Shown here one piece after another: positions 1 through 9,117 of a stretch of 64,000 nucleotides of DNA. The position numbers and the translations under genes are program-made. Source of the stretch: an uncultured Myxococcales bacterium (GTDB taxonomy: Bacteria; Myxococcota_A; UBA9042; DTJE01); the NCBI GenBank assembly GCA_937975765.1, contig CALJUR010000069.1, positions 1 through 64,000 on the forward strand, written 5' to 3'. A model generated the notes under the pieces. That model saw only the letters and a program-made list of their open reading frames with translations. It was not told the origin of the DNA and did no database searches. The number at the start of each line of letters is the position of its first letter. Positions within the stretch are counted from its first letter, which is position 1.

Positions 1-1444
1 GGGTGCACTTGTCGGTGGTGCAGGGGTTCGCGTCGTCGCAGACGATGACCGTGTTGACGCAGACGTTGTCCGTGCACTTGTCGCGGGTGCAGACGTCCGC
101 GTCGTCGCAGTCCGCGTCCTGCGCGCACGGCGTCCCGCAGTTGGCGATCTCGACGTGCGTGCATCCCGAGGCCGGGTCGCAGCCGTCGGTGGTGCAGGGG
201 TCGCCGTCGTCGCACGGGAGGGCGGTGTTCTGGCACAGGCCGCCCGCGCAGGTGTCCTTCGTGCAGGCGTTGTCGTCGTTGCAGCCCGCGTCCGACGTGC
301 AGCCGGCGCAGTTCGGCAGGGGGCTGAAGACGCAGCCCTTCCCGGCGTCGCAGTAGTCCGAGGTGCACGGGTCGCCGTCGTTGCAGGTCACGGCCGTCCC
401 GACGCACAGCTTGTTGGTGCAGGTGTCGTCGGTGGTGCAGGCGTTGCCGTCGTCGCAGGCGACGCCCTCGGTCGGCCGGTAGGTGCAGTACGGGCCGCTG
501 GCGCCCCGGGTGCAGAAGTCGACCGTGCAGGGGTTCGCGTCGTCGCACTCGACCGCGTCGTGGGCGCAAGTCCCGTCATCGCAGCGGTCGTTCCGGGTGC
601 ACACGTCGCCGTCGTCGCAGTCGGAGTCGGAGGTGCACTCGCCGCACCCCGGCATCGGGACGGCCTTGCACCCCGTGATCGGGTCGCAGCGGTCCAGCGT
701 GCAGGGGTTGCCGTCGTTGCAGGGCGACAGGACCTGCGTGCAGGCGCCATCCAGGCAGGAATCGTCGGTGCACACGTCGCCGTCGTCGCAGTCGTCGTCG
801 GCCGTGCACTTCCCGCACGTCCCGTTCGGCCAGTGCTGGCAGCCGACCCCCGCCGTGCAACTGTCGATCGTGCACGGGTCGCCGTCGTCGCAGGCCAGCG
901 CCACCCGCAGGCAGGTGGCAGTGGACAGGTTGCAGGAGTCGTACGAGCAGGGGTCGTTGTCGTCGCACTGGTCGTCGCGGGTGCAGACGTAGGGCACGCA
1001 GCCGGCAACCGGCCGGGTGGCGCAGCCCTTGACAGGGTCGCACACGTCGATGGTGCAGGGGTCGAAGTCGTCGCACTGGACGCGCGACTGCACGCAGGTG
1101 CCCACGATGCACCGGTCGCGGGTGCAGGCGTTGCCGTCGTCGCAGTCCATGTCGACCTGGCATTGCGGCGCGACCTCGGCCGGGACGTCCCCGTCCGGCA
1201 GTTCGGCCGGGACCTCGCCCGCCGCGTCCCCGATGGTGTCGGCCGGGGCCAGGTCGGCATCCTCCTCCCCGTCGCGATCGTCCGCATCCCCGGCGAGTTC
1301 GGTCGGGTGCTCGGCCCCGTTGTCGGCGCCCGCCACGTCCCACGCGTCGATGCTTCCCGGCGACTCCCCGCCCTGGCACGCGGCCAGGCCCAGCACCAGC
1401 ATCGCCACCGACAGGATCCGCGCGCCGCTGCAGAACGAATTCAT
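1..1444 (-). CDS. Cys-rich repeat lipoprotein (C-terminus beyond window edge)
   Basis: This open frame runs without a stop from an ATG at 1444 off the left edge, so the C-terminus is missing. A strong ribosome binding site (GAAGGAGG) lies 6-7 nt upstream. The N-terminus is a lipoprotein signal peptide ending in LGLAAC, followed by an acidic, Pro/Ala-rich linker of about 70 residues. The rest is a long series of Cys-rich units of the type DxDCDDGDxCTxDxC and CDDGNPCTxDxC, about ten or more in view. Such repeats are common in surface lipoproteins of myxobacteria and look like calcium-binding or disulfide-stabilised stalks. It should be exported, lipidated and disulfide-rich. The exact role is unknown; cell-surface adhesion or a structural stalk is a guess. 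Confidence 0.85.
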   Translation of the reverse strand, partial: MNSFCSGARILSVAMLVLGLAACQGGESPGSIDAWDVAGADNGAEHPTELAGDADDRDGEEDADLAPADTIGDAAGEVPAELPDGDVPAEVAPQCQVDMDCDDGNACTRDRCIVGTCVQSRVQCDDFDPCTIDVCDPVKGCATRPVAGCVPYVCTRDDQCDDNDPCSYDSCNLSTATCLRVALACDDGDPCTIDSCTAGVGCQHWPNGTCGKCTADDDCDDGDVCTDDSCLDGACTQVLSPCNDGNPCTLDRCDPITGCKAVPMPGCGECTSDSDCDDGDVCTRNDRCDDGTCAHDAVECDDANPCTVDFCTRGASGPYCTYRPTEGVACDDGNACTTDDTCTNKLCVGTAVTCNDGDPCTSDYCDAGKGCVFSPLPNCAGCTSDAGCNDDNACTKDTCAGGLCQNTALPCDDGDPCTTDGCDPASGCTHVEIANCGTPCAQDADCDDADVCTRDKCTDNVCVNTVIVCDDANPCTTDKCT

Positions 1445-1580
1445 GGGGTTCCTCCTTCGGGCCCGCCCGACCGGGCCAAGTATGCCGGTTCGCAAAGGCG
1501 AATTCCAGGGCCGGGACGGGGGGTGCGGCATGGGCGCGGGCGGTGCCGGTCGGGCCCGAGGGGCCGGTCGGGACGCGGGA

Positions 1581-3791
1581 TCAGGCGCCGGGGGCGTATC
1601 GCCGGGCCTTCTCCTTGCCGGACAGGACGCGCAGCGCGCCCTTGGCCAGCGCCGCCATCTCGTTCTCGCCGGGGTAGACGCTGACGCCGCAGCCGATCGC
1701 CTTCACGAACGTCCCGATCCGGGCGACCAGCGCCCGGCTGCGGGCCATGCCGCCGGTCAGCAGGACCCGGTCCACCGGCTCGCCGTCGAAGGCTGGCACC
1801 AGCGACGCGATCCACTTGGACAACTGGTAGGCCATCGCCTCGAAGACCTCGATCGCCTCGGCGTCGCCTTCGTCCACGCGACGCTCCACCTCGCGCAGGT
1901 CGGCGGTGCCCAGCAGGTCGATCAGGCCGCCACGTCCCTTGATCAGCGCCTTCAACTGGGCCTGCGTGTACTGCCCCGAGAAGCACATCGCCACCAGCCG
2001 CCCGACCGGCAGCGACCCCGACCGTTGCGGCGTGAACGGGCCCTCGCCGTCCAGCGCGTTGTTCACGTCGACATAGCGGCCCTTGTGGTGCGCGCCGATC
2101 GAGATGCCGCCGCCCATGTGCGCCACGATGACGTTCACCTTCTCGTAGAACGTCTCGTTCTCCTCGGCATAGCGGCGCGCGGTGGCGACCTGGTTCAGGG
2201 CGTGGCTGATGACCATGCGCCGCACGGCCTTGATGCCCGTGACCTTCACGCGCGACGGCACCTCGTCCACGACCACCGGGTCCACGATGAACGCCGGCTT
2301 GTCCGTGCCGGCCACCAGTTCCGCCGCGATCAGGCCGCCCAGGTTCGACGCGTGGTCGCCCTGCACGCCCTCGCGCAGGTCGGCCAGCAGCGGTTCGTCC
2401 ACGAGGTAGGTGCCGTGCGGGATCGGGTGCACCAGGCCGCCGCGGCCCGACACCGCGTGCAGCTCCCGGACCGACAGGCCGTTGTCGCGCAGCGCCTGGA
2501 CCACGGCCTCCTTGCGCATCGCGAACTGGGCCGTGACCTTCCGGCCCTCGTAGGGCTTCAATTCCTCGGCCGCGTGCTGCAGTTCGCGGGTGAAGACCTC
2601 GCGGTCGTTCTCGTACACGGCGATCTTGGTCGAGGTGCTGCCGGGGTTGATCGCCAGGATGCGGTGCCGCGGCACGAACGTGTCCTTCGGGGTCGCCTTC
2701 CACCCGCCGTGCAGGTGCAGGCGCAGCAGCGACGCCTTGACGGCCAGCCGCGCGTCCTCGGCGGTGGTGTCCAGCGCCAGGTCCACCGCCTGGCTGCCGA
2801 CGCCCGTCACGATCGGGAACTTCTTCGCCTCGGGGAAGCGGATGGCATACAGGTGGTAAAGCAGGTTTCCCATGTCCACGTTCGGGCAGATGATGACGTT
2901 CGCCGGGTCCGGCAGTTCGCCTTCTCCGTGGAAGTAGTAGGCGGCGGAGCGGCGCGACAGGGCGGCGTTGATCTTCACCTCGCCGGTGATCCGGATGGAC
3001 CGGTACCGCTGGCCCCGGGTGACGCGGCGGGCCAGCACGGCGGGCACCAGTTCCATCGCCTGGCGCACCAGTTCGGGGGACGGGCCCTCGTCCGAGCCGC
3101 GGTTGGAGTAGGACACGATCGCGCCCTGGATCGTCGGCAGCACGTCCTCGGGGAACAGGTCGCGCGCCACCGCGCAGGTGCCGACCGCCACCTCGGCCAG
3201 CACCTCGGGCGTCATCGTCGCGTTCACGCCGGTGTCGCCGAAGACCACGATGTTGTGCGGGAACAGGTCGGCGGGGTGGTCGTCGGGCAGCACGAAGACG
3301 CCGGCCTCGCACACGTCGCGCCGCGTCGCGAACAGTTTCAGCATCGGCCGGAAGTAGTTCTTCGGCGCGTGGGTGGCGCCGCCGACCACCATGTCGGCGT
3401 GGCCCTGCTTCACGGCGAACAGCCCGAAGAGGGCGGGTTCCGACACGCGCGCCTTCGCGGCGTCCAGGTCGGCATAGAACGGCGAGCAGTCCGGCCGTTC
3501 GAGGCACGCGCGGGCGAACTCGTCGATCAGGTCGGCGCGGTCCTTGACGCGCACGAAGGTGCACTCGGACAGCGCGAACTCCAGCCGGTTCGGGTCGACG
3601 TGCTGCAGTTCGCGCGCGGCGAGGTATCGGACCTCCTTCTCGGGGGCCAGCAGCACCGGCCGGCAGTGGCGGGCCAGGTAGCAGACCGCCTCCAGCACGC
3701 GCGGGTCCAGCGGCTCGGTGAAGACCACCGTGGGCCGGTCCGTGGCCACCTGGGCCAGCCTTTGCTCCAGGGAACTCTCGATGTCGTACAT
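1581..3791 (-). CDS. Fused phosphate acetyl/butyryltransferase - butyrate kinase
   Basis: A 736-residue protein combining two enzymes normally made from separate genes. Residues about 1-360 match the phosphate acetyl/butyryltransferase family (GGATHAPKNYF, DTGVNATMTPEVLAE, CPNVDMGNLLYHLY, VTGVGSQAVDLAL). Residues about 375-736 match butyrate kinase of the acetokinase/ASKHA superfamily (AINPGSTSTKIAVYEND phosphate-1 loop, VAHMGGGISIGAHHKG, LLTGGMARS). Together they would interconvert acyl-CoA plus phosphate with acyl-phosphate, then make ATP and the short-chain acid in the cytoplasm. The ATG at 3791 is chosen because GGAGG lies 5 nt before it; an upstream in-frame start lacks this. It stands alone between differently themed genes, with downstream neighbour 1-1444 in the same direction. 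Substrate (acetate, butyrate, branched acids) cannot be read from sequence. Confidence 0.9.
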   Translation of the reverse strand: MYDIESSLEQRLAQVATDRPTVVFTEPLDPRVLEAVCYLARHCRPVLLAPEKEVRYLAARELQHVDPNRLEFALSECTFVRVKDRADLIDEFARACLERPDCSPFYADLDAAKARVSEPALFGLFAVKQGHADMVVGGATHAPKNYFRPMLKLFATRRDVCEAGVFVLPDDHPADLFPHNIVVFGDTGVNATMTPEVLAEVAVGTCAVARDLFPEDVLPTIQGAIVSYSNRGSDEGPSPELVRQAMELVPAVLARRVTRGQRYRSIRITGEVKINAALSRRSAAYYFHGEGELPDPANVIICPNVDMGNLLYHLYAIRFPEAKKFPIVTGVGSQAVDLALDTTAEDARLAVKASLLRLHLHGGWKATPKDTFVPRHRILAINPGSTSTKIAVYENDREVFTRELQHAAEELKPYEGRKVTAQFAMRKEAVVQALRDNGLSVRELHAVSGRGGLVHPIPHGTYLVDEPLLADLREGVQGDHASNLGGLIAAELVAGTDKPAFIVDPVVVDEVPSRVKVTGIKAVRRMVISHALNQVATARRYAEENETFYEKVNVIVAHMGGGISIGAHHKGRYVDVNNALDGEGPFTPQRSGSLPVGRLVAMCFSGQYTQAQLKALIKGRGGLIDLLGTADLREVERRVDEGDAEAIEVFEAMAYQLSKWIASLVPAFDGEPVDRVLLTGGMARSRALVARIGTFVKAIGCGVSVYPGENEMAALAKGALRVLSGKEKARRYAPGA

Positions 3792-3931
3792 CTCGCCTCC
3801 GGGTGGGTCCGGGTCGGGTCGCGGCGATCCATACCACAACCGGGACGCGGTTGACACGATGCGTCAACGGCGGGCGTCGCGGTCCCCGGGGAGATCCGGG
3901 CATCGGGGAGGAGGGGAGGGCGCGTGCGTGG

Positions 3932-5134
3932 TCAGGGCGCCGCCTCGACCGCCACGCCGTCCCCGACGCGGTCGCCCGGGAACAGGACCACGGGGTCGCC
4001 GGCGTCCAGTCCGTCCAGCACCTCGACGCGCCGCCCGTCGCGGTGCCCCGCCTGCACGTCGACCCGGACCGCGCGGCCGTCCCTCACCGTGAAGGCGGCC
4101 CACGCGTCGCCGCGCCGGAACAGGGCCCCCTCGGGCACGGACACGACGTCGTCCCCCTGCCACAGCACGATCGCCGTCTCGACCCGGAAGCCGTCGCCCA
4201 GGCGATCCCACTCCCGGGCGGCCTCGCCTTCGCGCACCGGGTCGATCACCACCAGCACGCGCTGCTCCTCCACGCCCAGCGCCGAGATCTTGGTGAACCC
4301 CGACGGCTCCACCCGCCGGACGCGCCCGGCCAGCGGCGACGGGCCGCCCCAGCGGGTCACCTCGACGCGGCCGTCCTGCGGGACCTGCACGGCCTCCGGG
4401 GTCGGCAGGTCCACGACGACCTCCAGCGACGCCGGGTCGCCGATCTCCACCAGCGGCATCCCGGCCGCCACCGGGCCCTCGCTCTCCTGCAGCACGCGCA
4501 GCACCACGCCGGCGGCTGGCGACGACACGGGCACCTCGTCCCCCCCGTTCGCGCGCGTCTTCGAGGGACCCAGCAACGCCGCGGCCGCCTCGACCTGCCG
4601 CCGCGCCGTCCCGGCCGCCAGTTCCGCCTGGCGTACCGCCTTGGCGCGCGCGTCCGCCTCGGTTCGCGCTGCCTCCAGTTCGCGGGTCGGCACCGACCCC
4701 GTGCGGGACAGGGCCTCGTACCGATCGCGGTCCCGGTCGGCCTGCTGCGACGCGATGCGCGCCGCTTCCACCGCCTCGCGCGCCTCGGCCTCGACGGCCC
4801 TCGCGGCCGCCAGCCGGGCCTCCGCCTCCAGCCGGGTGCGGGCGTCCAGGGGGATCGGCGTCGGCGGCCGGACCACCGCGATCTCCTGCCCGGCCTCGAC
4901 CCGGTCGCCCGCCCGCAGCGCGATCCTCTGCAGGTGCCCCGACGCCGGCGCTGCCACCACGAACCGGTCCCGGACGCGCGTGCGCCCCAGGCCGTCGGCC
5001 GTCACGCGCAGCGGCCCGCGCTGCACCTGGCCGATGTCCACCAGCACCGGGCGCGGCATCAGCGCCAGGACCAGCGCTACGGCCGCCGCCAGCGCGACCA
5101 CGCCGCGCACGATCCACTTCCTCGCGTTCCGCAT
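3932..5134 (-). CDS. HlyD/MacA-type periplasmic adaptor subunit of ABC efflux system
   Basis: A 400-residue membrane fusion protein. An N-terminal membrane anchor (VALAAAVALVLALM) is followed by a biotinyl-lipoyl half-motif (APASGHLQRIALRAGDRVEAGQEIAVV), a long Ala/Glu/Arg-rich coiled-coil hairpin at about 110-220, the second lipoyl half (VSSPAAGVVLRVLQESEGPVAAGMPL) and beta-barrel domains. It should sit in the inner membrane and periplasm, linking the permease to an outer-membrane channel. It is the last gene of the tetR-ABC-permease operon, 12 nt after the permease stop. Two adjacent ATG codons exist (5137 and 5134); GGAGGGG is too close to the first, so 5134 is preferred. No TolC partner lies in this operon; the one at 24940-26181 is separate. 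Confidence 0.87.
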   Translation of the reverse strand: MRNARKWIVRGVVALAAAVALVLALMPRPVLVDIGQVQRGPLRVTADGLGRTRVRDRFVVAAPASGHLQRIALRAGDRVEAGQEIAVVRPPTPIPLDARTRLEAEARLAAARAVEAEAREAVEAARIASQQADRDRDRYEALSRTGSVPTRELEAARTEADARAKAVRQAELAAGTARRQVEAAAALLGPSKTRANGGDEVPVSSPAAGVVLRVLQESEGPVAAGMPLVEIGDPASLEVVVDLPTPEAVQVPQDGRVEVTRWGGPSPLAGRVRRVEPSGFTKISALGVEEQRVLVVIDPVREGEAAREWDRLGDGFRVETAIVLWQGDDVVSVPEGALFRRGDAWAAFTVRDGRAVRVDVQAGHRDGRRVEVLDGLDAGDPVVLFPGDRVGDGVAVEAAP

Positions 5135-5146
5135 CATCCCCTCCGG

Positions 5147-7510
5147 TCACTCCCGGGTCTTCAGCACCGACACCAGGTCCAGGCGGTCCACCCGCCGGCG
5201 CACGGCCAGGGCCACCACCAGCGCCACGACCACCACCGTCAGGCACGACCACGCGAAGGTCGCCGGGCGGATCACCACGGCCAGCCGGTACAGGTCGTTG
5301 TCGAATCCGAAGGCGGTCAGCCAGGCGAAGCCCCAGCCCACCAGGCACCCGATCGGCAGCGCCAGGGCGACCTGGATCGCCAGTTCGCCCAGCAGGATCG
5401 AGGACACCTCCGCGCGGGAGAAGCCCAGCACGCGCAGGGACGCCAGTTCGCGCTCGCGCTCGGCCAGGGAGACCCGCGCCGCGTTGTACACGACCCCGGC
5501 CGCCATCAGCGAGGCGAATCCCACCAGCACCGCGGCCGAGCCCAGCATGAACTTCGCCATCAGGTCGTCGAAGGCCTTCCTCATCATCTTCAGGACGGTG
5601 ACCCCGGCCACGCGCGGCATCCGGCGCAGTTCCTCGTACAGCCCCTCGCGCGCCTCGGGGTCCACCCGCAGCGACGCGCCCGACAGGGTGCCGCCGTCAT
5701 CCAGCAAGCGGGACAGCGCGGGCAGCGACATCCAGCCCTGGGACCCCAGCAGTTCGTCCGCCACGCCCGTCACCGGCAGCGTCCATCGGGGGCGGTGCCC
5801 TTCCATGACGGCCGCCTCCACCAAGTCGCCCGGCTTCAGTCCCAGCCGGTCGGCCAGCGCCTTCGTCAGCAGCACCCCATCCCGGGGCACCGCCACCGGC
5901 CTCCCGTCCCGATCGGTGACGCTGCGCAGTTGCGAGTCCGGGGGCAGCCCCGTGATGGCGGTCACGTACTGGCGATGGCCGGCCCGGAAGGTCACGGGCA
6001 CCGACCGGAAGCCCTCCGCGATCCGCACGCCGGGCATCCGGCGGAGGGCCTGCAACGCCTCGGGGGACGAGGACTCGGTGAACGTGACCGTCACGTCGTC
6101 GCGCTGGGCCCGCCCGAACTGGTTCGCCATCATCGCGTCCACGGCGTCGAAGGAGAAGGCGCCCGCGACGAGGATCGCAACGGCGAAGCCGATCCCCAGG
6201 GCCGACAGCAGGGTTCGCGCGGGGCGGCGGGACAGGTTGCGCAGGATCATCCGACCCGCGGGCGTCAGCAGGCGCACCAGTCCCAGCCGCTCGGCCAGCG
6301 ACCGGCGATAGACGGGCGGCGACGGGGGGCGCATCGCCTCGGCCGGAGGCAGCGACACCGCCCGCCGGACCGCCGACAGCACCCCCAGCCCGCCGGCCAC
6401 CGCGCTGATCGCCACCGCCGAGACCAGCACGTCCGGCTCCAGCCGGTAGGCCCACACCGGCATCCGGTAGAACTCGGCATACAGCCGCGTCCAGCCGATC
6501 CCGGTCCAGGCGCCCAGGCCGACGCCCAGCACCAGCCCGGCCGCGACGATCGTCCCGACCAGTTGCGCGTAGTGCCACCCGATCGTCCGGTCGGCGATGC
6601 CCAGCGCCTTCATCGTGCCGATCTGCTCGCGCTGGGTGCCGACCAGGCGCGTCATCACCACGTTCAGCAGGAAGGCCGCCACGCCCAGGAAGATGCCGGG
6701 GAGGATCACCGCCATGGACTTCAACTGCCGGATCTCGTCCGACAGGAACCGGTGGCTGATGTTGGTGTCGCGCCCGCCCGACCCCGGGCATCCGTAGGGC
6801 TCCAGGATCCGGTCCACCGCGGCCAGCACCTGCTTCTCGGGCACCTCCGGCGACAGGCGCAGGGCCACCTGGTTGAACGCCCCGTCCAGGTCCATCGCCA
6901 CGCCCAGGGCTCGCCGCTGGGCCCAGAGGATCGCGAACCGCCGGTCGTCCGGCATGAGGTCGCCCGGCCGCACCGCGTACACGAAGTCGGGCGCCAGCCC
7001 GATGCCCGTGACGTGCAGCAGGTGCCGGTGGCCCCGGATGACGGCCGGCAGGGTGTCGCCCGGGTGCATGCGGTTCGCCTTCGCGAACGCCTCGTGGACC
7101 AGCACCTCCCACGGCCGGTCCGGGTCGGGCATGCGCCCCTCCCGCAGGTAGACGCGGTTCAGCCGCGGCTGGCGCCCGTCCGGGATCGACACGATCAGGG
7201 CGGTGGCGGGCTCGGCGACGCCCTCGACCTCCAGCGACGCCATCGCCGAGACGCGGGTGTCGATCTCGGAGACGCCGGGCAGGTCCAGCAGCCGCGCCGC
7301 CACCTCCTCCGGCGCCCGGTTCATCGACGCGAAGGCATCCGCGAAGCGGTACTGCTCGTAGTAGCGGGACTGCGACTCCTTCAGCGACCGGAACGTGCTG
7401 AGGGATCCCACGTAGGCGGCCACGGCGCAACCGACCATCAGGGCGATCGCGATCGACTGCCCCCTCAGGCGCCACAGGTCGCGCAGCAGTTTGCGATCCA
7501 GCGTGGTCAT
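5147..7510 (-). CDS. ABC transporter permease, FtsX/MacB type with two FtsX domains
   Basis: A 787-residue inner-membrane protein. A TM helix near residues 15-35 is followed by a large periplasmic MacB-like domain, three helices (about 255-390), then a second copy: TM near 425-450, a second periplasmic domain and three C-terminal helices. This tandem FtsX architecture is typical of stand-alone MacB-like or lipoprotein-release-like exporters. The partner ATPase is encoded just upstream (7593-8306) and the adaptor just downstream. ATG 7510 is chosen because family members start close to the first helix; an in-frame TTG at 7558 would add 16 residues, and neither start has a clear Shine-Dalgarno. 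Substrate is unknown; TetR control suggests a toxic or signalling small molecule. Confidence 0.87.
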   Translation of the reverse strand: MTTLDRKLLRDLWRLRGQSIAIALMVGCAVAAYVGSLSTFRSLKESQSRYYEQYRFADAFASMNRAPEEVAARLLDLPGVSEIDTRVSAMASLEVEGVAEPATALIVSIPDGRQPRLNRVYLREGRMPDPDRPWEVLVHEAFAKANRMHPGDTLPAVIRGHRHLLHVTGIGLAPDFVYAVRPGDLMPDDRRFAILWAQRRALGVAMDLDGAFNQVALRLSPEVPEKQVLAAVDRILEPYGCPGSGGRDTNISHRFLSDEIRQLKSMAVILPGIFLGVAAFLLNVVMTRLVGTQREQIGTMKALGIADRTIGWHYAQLVGTIVAAGLVLGVGLGAWTGIGWTRLYAEFYRMPVWAYRLEPDVLVSAVAISAVAGGLGVLSAVRRAVSLPPAEAMRPPSPPVYRRSLAERLGLVRLLTPAGRMILRNLSRRPARTLLSALGIGFAVAILVAGAFSFDAVDAMMANQFGRAQRDDVTVTFTESSSPEALQALRRMPGVRIAEGFRSVPVTFRAGHRQYVTAITGLPPDSQLRSVTDRDGRPVAVPRDGVLLTKALADRLGLKPGDLVEAAVMEGHRPRWTLPVTGVADELLGSQGWMSLPALSRLLDDGGTLSGASLRVDPEAREGLYEELRRMPRVAGVTVLKMMRKAFDDLMAKFMLGSAAVLVGFASLMAAGVVYNAARVSLAERERELASLRVLGFSRAEVSSILLGELAIQVALALPIGCLVGWGFAWLTAFGFDNDLYRLAVVIRPATFAWSCLTVVVVALVVALAVRRRVDRLDLVSVLKTRE

Positions 7511-7592
7511 TGAATGCGCCCGAGGCGACTCCGCCTCCGCCGGGAGTCTGCTGCGCAAACCCGCCGGCTCCGTCTCCGTGCCCGGGCGGGCT

Positions 7593-8306
7593 CTACCAGG
7601 CGATCTCCGCCGGCGCCGCGCGCCGAGCGTTCGCGCGCTCCTTCACCACCTGCCCGTCGGCCAGCGTCAGCACGCGGTCCGCCATGTCCCCGATCGCCGC
7701 GTTGTGCGTGATGATGCAGGTCGTCGTCCCCAGTTCCCGGTTCACCCGGTCGATGGCCTCCAGCACCACCTTGCCCGTGGTGATGTCCAGCGCGCCCGTC
7801 GGCTCGTCGCACAGCAGCAGTTCCGGGCGCTTGGCGATGGCGCGCGCGATCGCCACCCGCTGCTGCTGGCCGCCCGACATCTGTGACGGGAAGTGGTCCA
7901 TCCGGTCGGACAGGCCTACCAGCCCCAGCGCCTCCTCGGGGGCCAGCGGATCGTCCGCGATCTCGGTCACCAGCGCCACGTTCTCGCGCGCCGTCAGGCT
8001 GGGGATCAGGTTGTAGAACTGGAACACGAACCCCACGTGCCTGCGACGGTAGCGGGTCAGCAGCGTCTCGTTCGCGCCGTCCAGCCGCTGGTCCCGGTAG
8101 CGCAGGGTCCCGGCCGTCGGGACGTCCAGGCCGCCCAGCAGGTTCAGCAGCGTGGACTTGCCGCTGCCCGACGGGCCCAGCAGGGCCACCATCTCGCCCT
8201 GGCGCAGCAGCAGGTCCACGCCGCGCAGCGCGTGCACGTCGACCTCTCCCATGTGGTAGGTACGGGCCAGCCCGTGGGCCTCCAGCACGACATCGCGTTC
8301 GCTCAT
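7593..8306 (-). CDS. ABC transporter ATP-binding protein, MacB/LolD type
   Basis: A 237-residue cytoplasmic ATPase. It has Walker A (GPSGSGKST), the Q-loop (VFQFYNLIPSLTARENV), the signature MSGGQQQRVAIARA, Walker B (LLLCDEPTGALD) and the switch His (ITHNAA). The sequence is of the LolD/MacB subfamily, which powers FtsX-type permeases, and fits the permease encoded 82 nt downstream. Its ATG overlaps the tetR stop codon (ATGA), showing translational coupling, with GGAGGT upstream. It hydrolyses ATP to drive mechanotransmission or efflux by the 5147-7510 permease. Confidence 0.92.
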   Translation of the reverse strand: MSERDVVLEAHGLARTYHMGEVDVHALRGVDLLLRQGEMVALLGPSGSGKSTLLNLLGGLDVPTAGTLRYRDQRLDGANETLLTRYRRRHVGFVFQFYNLIPSLTARENVALVTEIADDPLAPEEALGLVGLSDRMDHFPSQMSGGQQQRVAIARAIAKRPELLLCDEPTGALDITTGKVVLEAIDRVNRELGTTTCIITHNAAIGDMADRVLTLADGQVVKERANARRAAPAEIAW

Positions 8307-8932
8307 CGGGCGACCTCCGGTTCCAGCAGGCGGCGGATCGCCTGGAACAGCGCCCGGAACAGCGTCTCGATGTCCGCCGGCTCCATGCCGGGGAGGTGAT
8401 CCGCCATCCAGCGGTCCGATGCCTGGTCGATGGCCAGAACCATCGCCATCTGCAGGTCCATCGGCACGTCGGCGCGGACGACGCCCAGTTCGCGGCCGCG
8501 CTGCAGCAGTCCCGCCAGGAAGGACTGCGTGCGCGCGAAGATGTCCTTCAGCCGGCCCTCGGAACGGGCCCGCGGCGGCAGCGTCCAGATCGCGCGGGCC
8601 ACGCCGTTCATCCACGGCGTGCTGACGGCGCGCCGCATGGCCGTTTCGCCGAACGTGGCCAGGCGATCCCAGAAGGTGGCTGCCGTCAGGGCCGCCAGGT
8701 CCAGCCCCGATTCCTGCTGGACCTCCTCCCAGTAGTGATCGACCACGGCGGCGAACAGGTCGGCCTTGTTCTCGAAGTAGTAGTAGGCGGCGCCCTTGCT
8801 GACGCCGGCGGCCTCCAGGATGCGGTTCAGGGAGGCGCGTTCGAACCCGTGCCGGCCGAACTCGCGGGCGGCCTCGTCCAGCAGCCTCAGGCGGCGGTCC
8901 GCCGGCATCCGGAGGAAGCGAGGTCGAGGCAT
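8303..8932 (-). CDS. TetR/AcrR family transcriptional regulator
   Basis: A 209-residue repressor. The N-terminal HTH includes LLDEAAREFGRHGFERAS and the recognition helix region GVSKGAAYYYFENKADLF, the TetR hallmark. The C-terminal helical part (residues about 60-209) would bind an inducer and dimerise. The ATG at 8932 has GGGAGGG 5 nt upstream. It is the first gene of the efflux operon and overlaps the ABC ATPase start by ATGA, so it most likely represses its own promoter. Two inverted repeats upstream (8954-8978 and 9023-9039) are candidate operators. Ligand unknown. Confidence 0.92.
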   Translation of the reverse strand: MPRPRFLRMPADRRLRLLDEAAREFGRHGFERASLNRILEAAGVSKGAAYYYFENKADLFAAVVDHYWEEVQQESGLDLAALTAATFWDRLATFGETAMRRAVSTPWMNGVARAIWTLPPRARSEGRLKDIFARTQSFLAGLLQRGRELGVVRADVPMDLQMAMVLAIDQASDRWMADHLPGMEPADIETLFRALFQAIRRLLEPEVAR

Positions 8933-8953
8933 CGAGACCCTCCCTTCGGGAAC

Positions 8954-8978
8954 CCGGTTCGACCGGTGGGCGAACCGG
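8954..8978. promoter_or_regulatory. Inverted repeat, second candidate TetR operator
   Basis: CCGGTTCG and CGAACCGG form a perfect 8-bp inverted repeat with a 9-bp spacer. It lies 22 bp upstream of the tetR start codon, downstream of the predicted transcription start, where a bound repressor could block elongation or initiation. It could equally be an RNA hairpin in the leader. Confidence 0.4.
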
Positions 8979-8998
8979 TTGGTTGGACCGGGTGGTCT

Positions 8999-9039
8999 AT
9001 CCTGCCCCCAGCGCCCCTTCGTTGTCAACTTGATTGACA
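8999..9039 (-). promoter_or_regulatory. tetR-efflux promoter overlapping a palindromic operator
   Basis: Reading the minus strand, TTGACA (9028-9023) and CAGGAT (9004-8999) are separated by 18 bp and fit a sigma-70 promoter for the tetR operon. The -35 lies inside a perfect inverted repeat, TGTCAA-N5-TTGACA, at 9023-9039, as expected of an autoregulated TetR operator. The other arm carries a TTGACA facing the divergent glycosidase gene, though no good -10 follows on that side. Confidence 0.55.
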
Positions 9040-9117
9040 TTTCCGGGGCGGCGGACGAACGTGGACCGGAATGCCCGGAACCGGGGAAGGACCGTCGAGT
9101 TGGGGGGGGAGGTGTGC

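Noticed and set aside
3803..7513. A very long plus-strand open frame (over 1200 codons) opposite the efflux operon, and similar ones elsewhere.
   Set aside because: In DNA this GC-rich, antisense and shifted frames stay open by lack of A/T-rich stop codons. Their translations are low-complexity Arg/Pro/Gly/Ala/His strings, without domains or RBS, and the opposite strand has clear gene families.
7511..7558. TTG start at 7558 for the FtsX-type permease.
   Set aside because: It adds a non-conserved polar segment before the first helix; ATG 7510 fits the family better, though RBS evidence is weak for both.
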